This document shows positions 7,318 through 8,378 of a stretch of DNA of 8,378 nucleotides, piece by piece. The notes below the pieces were generated by a model. It saw only the letters and a list, made by a program, of their open reading frames with translations, ran no database searches and was not told the origin of the DNA. Made by a program: the position numbers and the translations under genes. How positions within the stretch are numbered: the stretch's first letter is position 1; the number at the start of each line of letters is the position of its first letter. This DNA is from Alphaproteobacteria bacterium (lineage in GTDB: Bacteria; Pseudomonadota; Alphaproteobacteria; UBA8366; GCA-2717185): contig JAESSL010000355.1 in the NCBI GenBank assembly GCA_016764135.1, forward strand, positions 1 through 8,378. Reading direction: 5' to 3'.

Positions 7318-8378
7318 ATGACGGATACACAGGCGATGATGTCGCTGGACGATAATGATTACCCGGAAATTCGCGACGCGGTGCGCAAGATCTGCGCAGG
7401 CTTTCCCGGCGAATACTGGCGTAACCTTGAGGATCAACCTGTCGAGGGCAGCTACCCGACTGAATTCGTCAACGCGTTGACCGAATCCGGCTATCTTGGC
7501 GTGCTTATTCCCGAGGAATACGGCGGCGCGGGCCTGCCGATCCGCGCGGGCGCAGTCATTCTGGAAACCATCCATGAAACCGGATGCAGCGCGGGCGCCT
7601 GTCACGCTCAAATGTACACCATGGGCACGGTTTTGCGGCACGGCAGCGATGCGCAGAAAAAGGAGTATCTACCCAAAATCGCCAGCGGTGAATTGCGCCT
7701 TCAGGCCTTTGGCGTAACGGAACCAACGACAGGGTCCGACACAACGCAACTGAAAACACGCGCGGTCCGCGATGGCGACGAATACGTCATCAACGGTCAA
7801 AAAGTGTGGACCAGCCGGGCGCTGCACTCCGATCTGATGTTGCTGCTGGCGCGTACGGAATCGGCCGATACGGTCAAGAAACGCAGCGACGGTCTCTCGA
7901 CCTTTCTCGTCGACATGCGCAAGGCGGTGGGCAATGGCATGGAGATCAAACCTCTCGCCGCCATGGTCAATCACGCCACGACCGAGGTTTTCTTCGATAA
8001 TCTCCGCATTCCTGCCTCCGCCCTGATTGGCGAAGAGGGCAAGGGCTTCCGATATATTCTCGATGGCATGAACGCCGAGCGCATTCTGATCTCCAGTGAA
8101 GGCGTCGGAGACGCCAAATACTTCACGCGGCGCGCCGTTGAATACGCCAATGAGCGTGTCGTCTTTGGCCGTCCCATCGGACAGAACCAAGGCGTTCAGT
8201 TCCCCATCGCAAAGGCTTATGCCGATGCAGAGGCCGCCGCGATGATGGCGCGCAAAGCTGCCGCCCTGTTTGACGCTGGCCTGCCCTGCGGCGCGGAAGC
8301 GAATATGGCCAAACACCTGTGCTCCGAAGCCGCCTGGCAAGCGGGCGAGGCCTGCATGGCGACCTTCGGCGGGTTCGC
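7318..8378 (+). CDS. Acyl-CoA dehydrogenase, 3' end cut by window edge
   Basis: An ATG at 7318 opens a frame that runs without a stop to the right edge: 353 complete codons. The product is a flavin-dependent acyl-CoA dehydrogenase that forms a 2-enoyl-CoA and passes electrons to ETF. Visible family features are LGVLIPEEYGGAGLP (residues 60-74) in the N-terminal helical domain, the FAD/substrate segments FGVTEPTTGSD (131-141) and GQKVWTSRA (160-168) in the beta domain, FFDNLRIPASALIGEEGKGF (225-244), and NERVVFGRPIGQNQGVQFPIA (278-298). E254 in MNAERILIS occupies the position of the catalytic base of isovaleryl-CoA dehydrogenase. The C-terminal residues, including the alternative base position (Glu376 of MCAD), are outside the window. 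The start is preceded by a weak purine stretch (GAAAG at about 7305-7309). It lies 76 bases after the lyase gene in the same direction and probably belongs to its operon. The substrate is not determinable; a branched or dicarboxylic acyl-CoA fits the context. Confidence 0.94.
   Translation, partial: MTDTQAMMSLDDNDYPEIRDAVRKICAGFPGEYWRNLEDQPVEGSYPTEFVNALTESGYLGVLIPEEYGGAGLPIRAGAVILETIHETGCSAGACHAQMYTMGTVLRHGSDAQKKEYLPKIASGELRLQAFGVTEPTTGSDTTQLKTRAVRDGDEYVINGQKVWTSRALHSDLMLLLARTESADTVKKRSDGLSTFLVDMRKAVGNGMEIKPLAAMVNHATTEVFFDNLRIPASALIGEEGKGFRYILDGMNAERILISSEGVGDAKYFTRRAVEYANERVVFGRPIGQNQGVQFPIAKAYADAEAAAMMARKAAALFDAGLPCGAEANMAKHLCSEAAWQAGEACMATFGGF

Noticed and set aside
7669..8340. Minus-strand open frame (223 codons) opposite the acyl-CoA dehydrogenase gene
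   Set aside because: The plus-strand frame from 7318 is open to the edge with unmistakable acyl-CoA dehydrogenase motifs, so the antisense frame is a by-product.
1..8378. CRISPR array, tRNA, insertion sequence or phage remnant
   Set aside because: The window was read for spaced direct repeats, cloverleaf-like sequence, transposase or integrase motifs and terminal repeats; none was seen, and almost all bases are in six recognisable genes.

Overview
The window reads as chromosomal DNA of a Gram-negative proteobacterium, most likely an alphaproteobacterium. This rests on high G+C by eye, dense gene packing, a CHASE2-type class III nucleotide cyclase, a TPR protein with a GT9-like C-terminal domain, and a block of acyl-CoA catabolism genes. 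It is an inference from gene content, not a taxonomic placement. I see no tRNA, rRNA, CRISPR array, insertion sequence, phage gene or recombination site.

Layout. (1) Positions 2-1783, plus strand: the 3' part of a membrane-bound CHASE2 adenylate/guanylate cyclase whose 5' end lies outside the window. (2) Positions 1900-4125, minus strand: a 741-residue protein with ten contiguous TPR units, a glycosyltransferase-9-like domain and a very basic 40-residue tail. It converges on the cyclase gene. (3) A 97-base divergent intergenic region, positions 4126-4222. (4) Positions 4223 to the right edge, plus strand: four co-directional genes separated by 50-76 bases. They encode a CaiB/BaiF (family III) CoA-transferase, an enoyl-CoA hydratase, an HMG-CoA-lyase-like enzyme, and an acyl-CoA dehydrogenase cut by the right edge. 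The dehydrogenase reading frame starts at 7318 and stays open to the end of the window.

How the genes may work together. The four right-hand genes supply activation to a CoA thioester, alpha,beta-dehydrogenation, hydration, and retro-Claisen/aldol-type C-C cleavage. Together these would make a short self-contained route for a branched dicarboxylic acid. 3-methylglutarate going to acetyl-CoA plus acetoacetate fits this chemistry. Methylsuccinate going through mesaconyl-CoA and citramalyl-CoA to acetyl-CoA plus pyruvate fits as well. The substrate cannot be settled from sequence. No biotin carboxylase genes are visible, so the classical leucine or acyclic-terpene route is not complete here. The cyclase (signal output) and the TPR/GT9 protein (possible protein or envelope glycosylation) show no clear functional link to the catabolic block.
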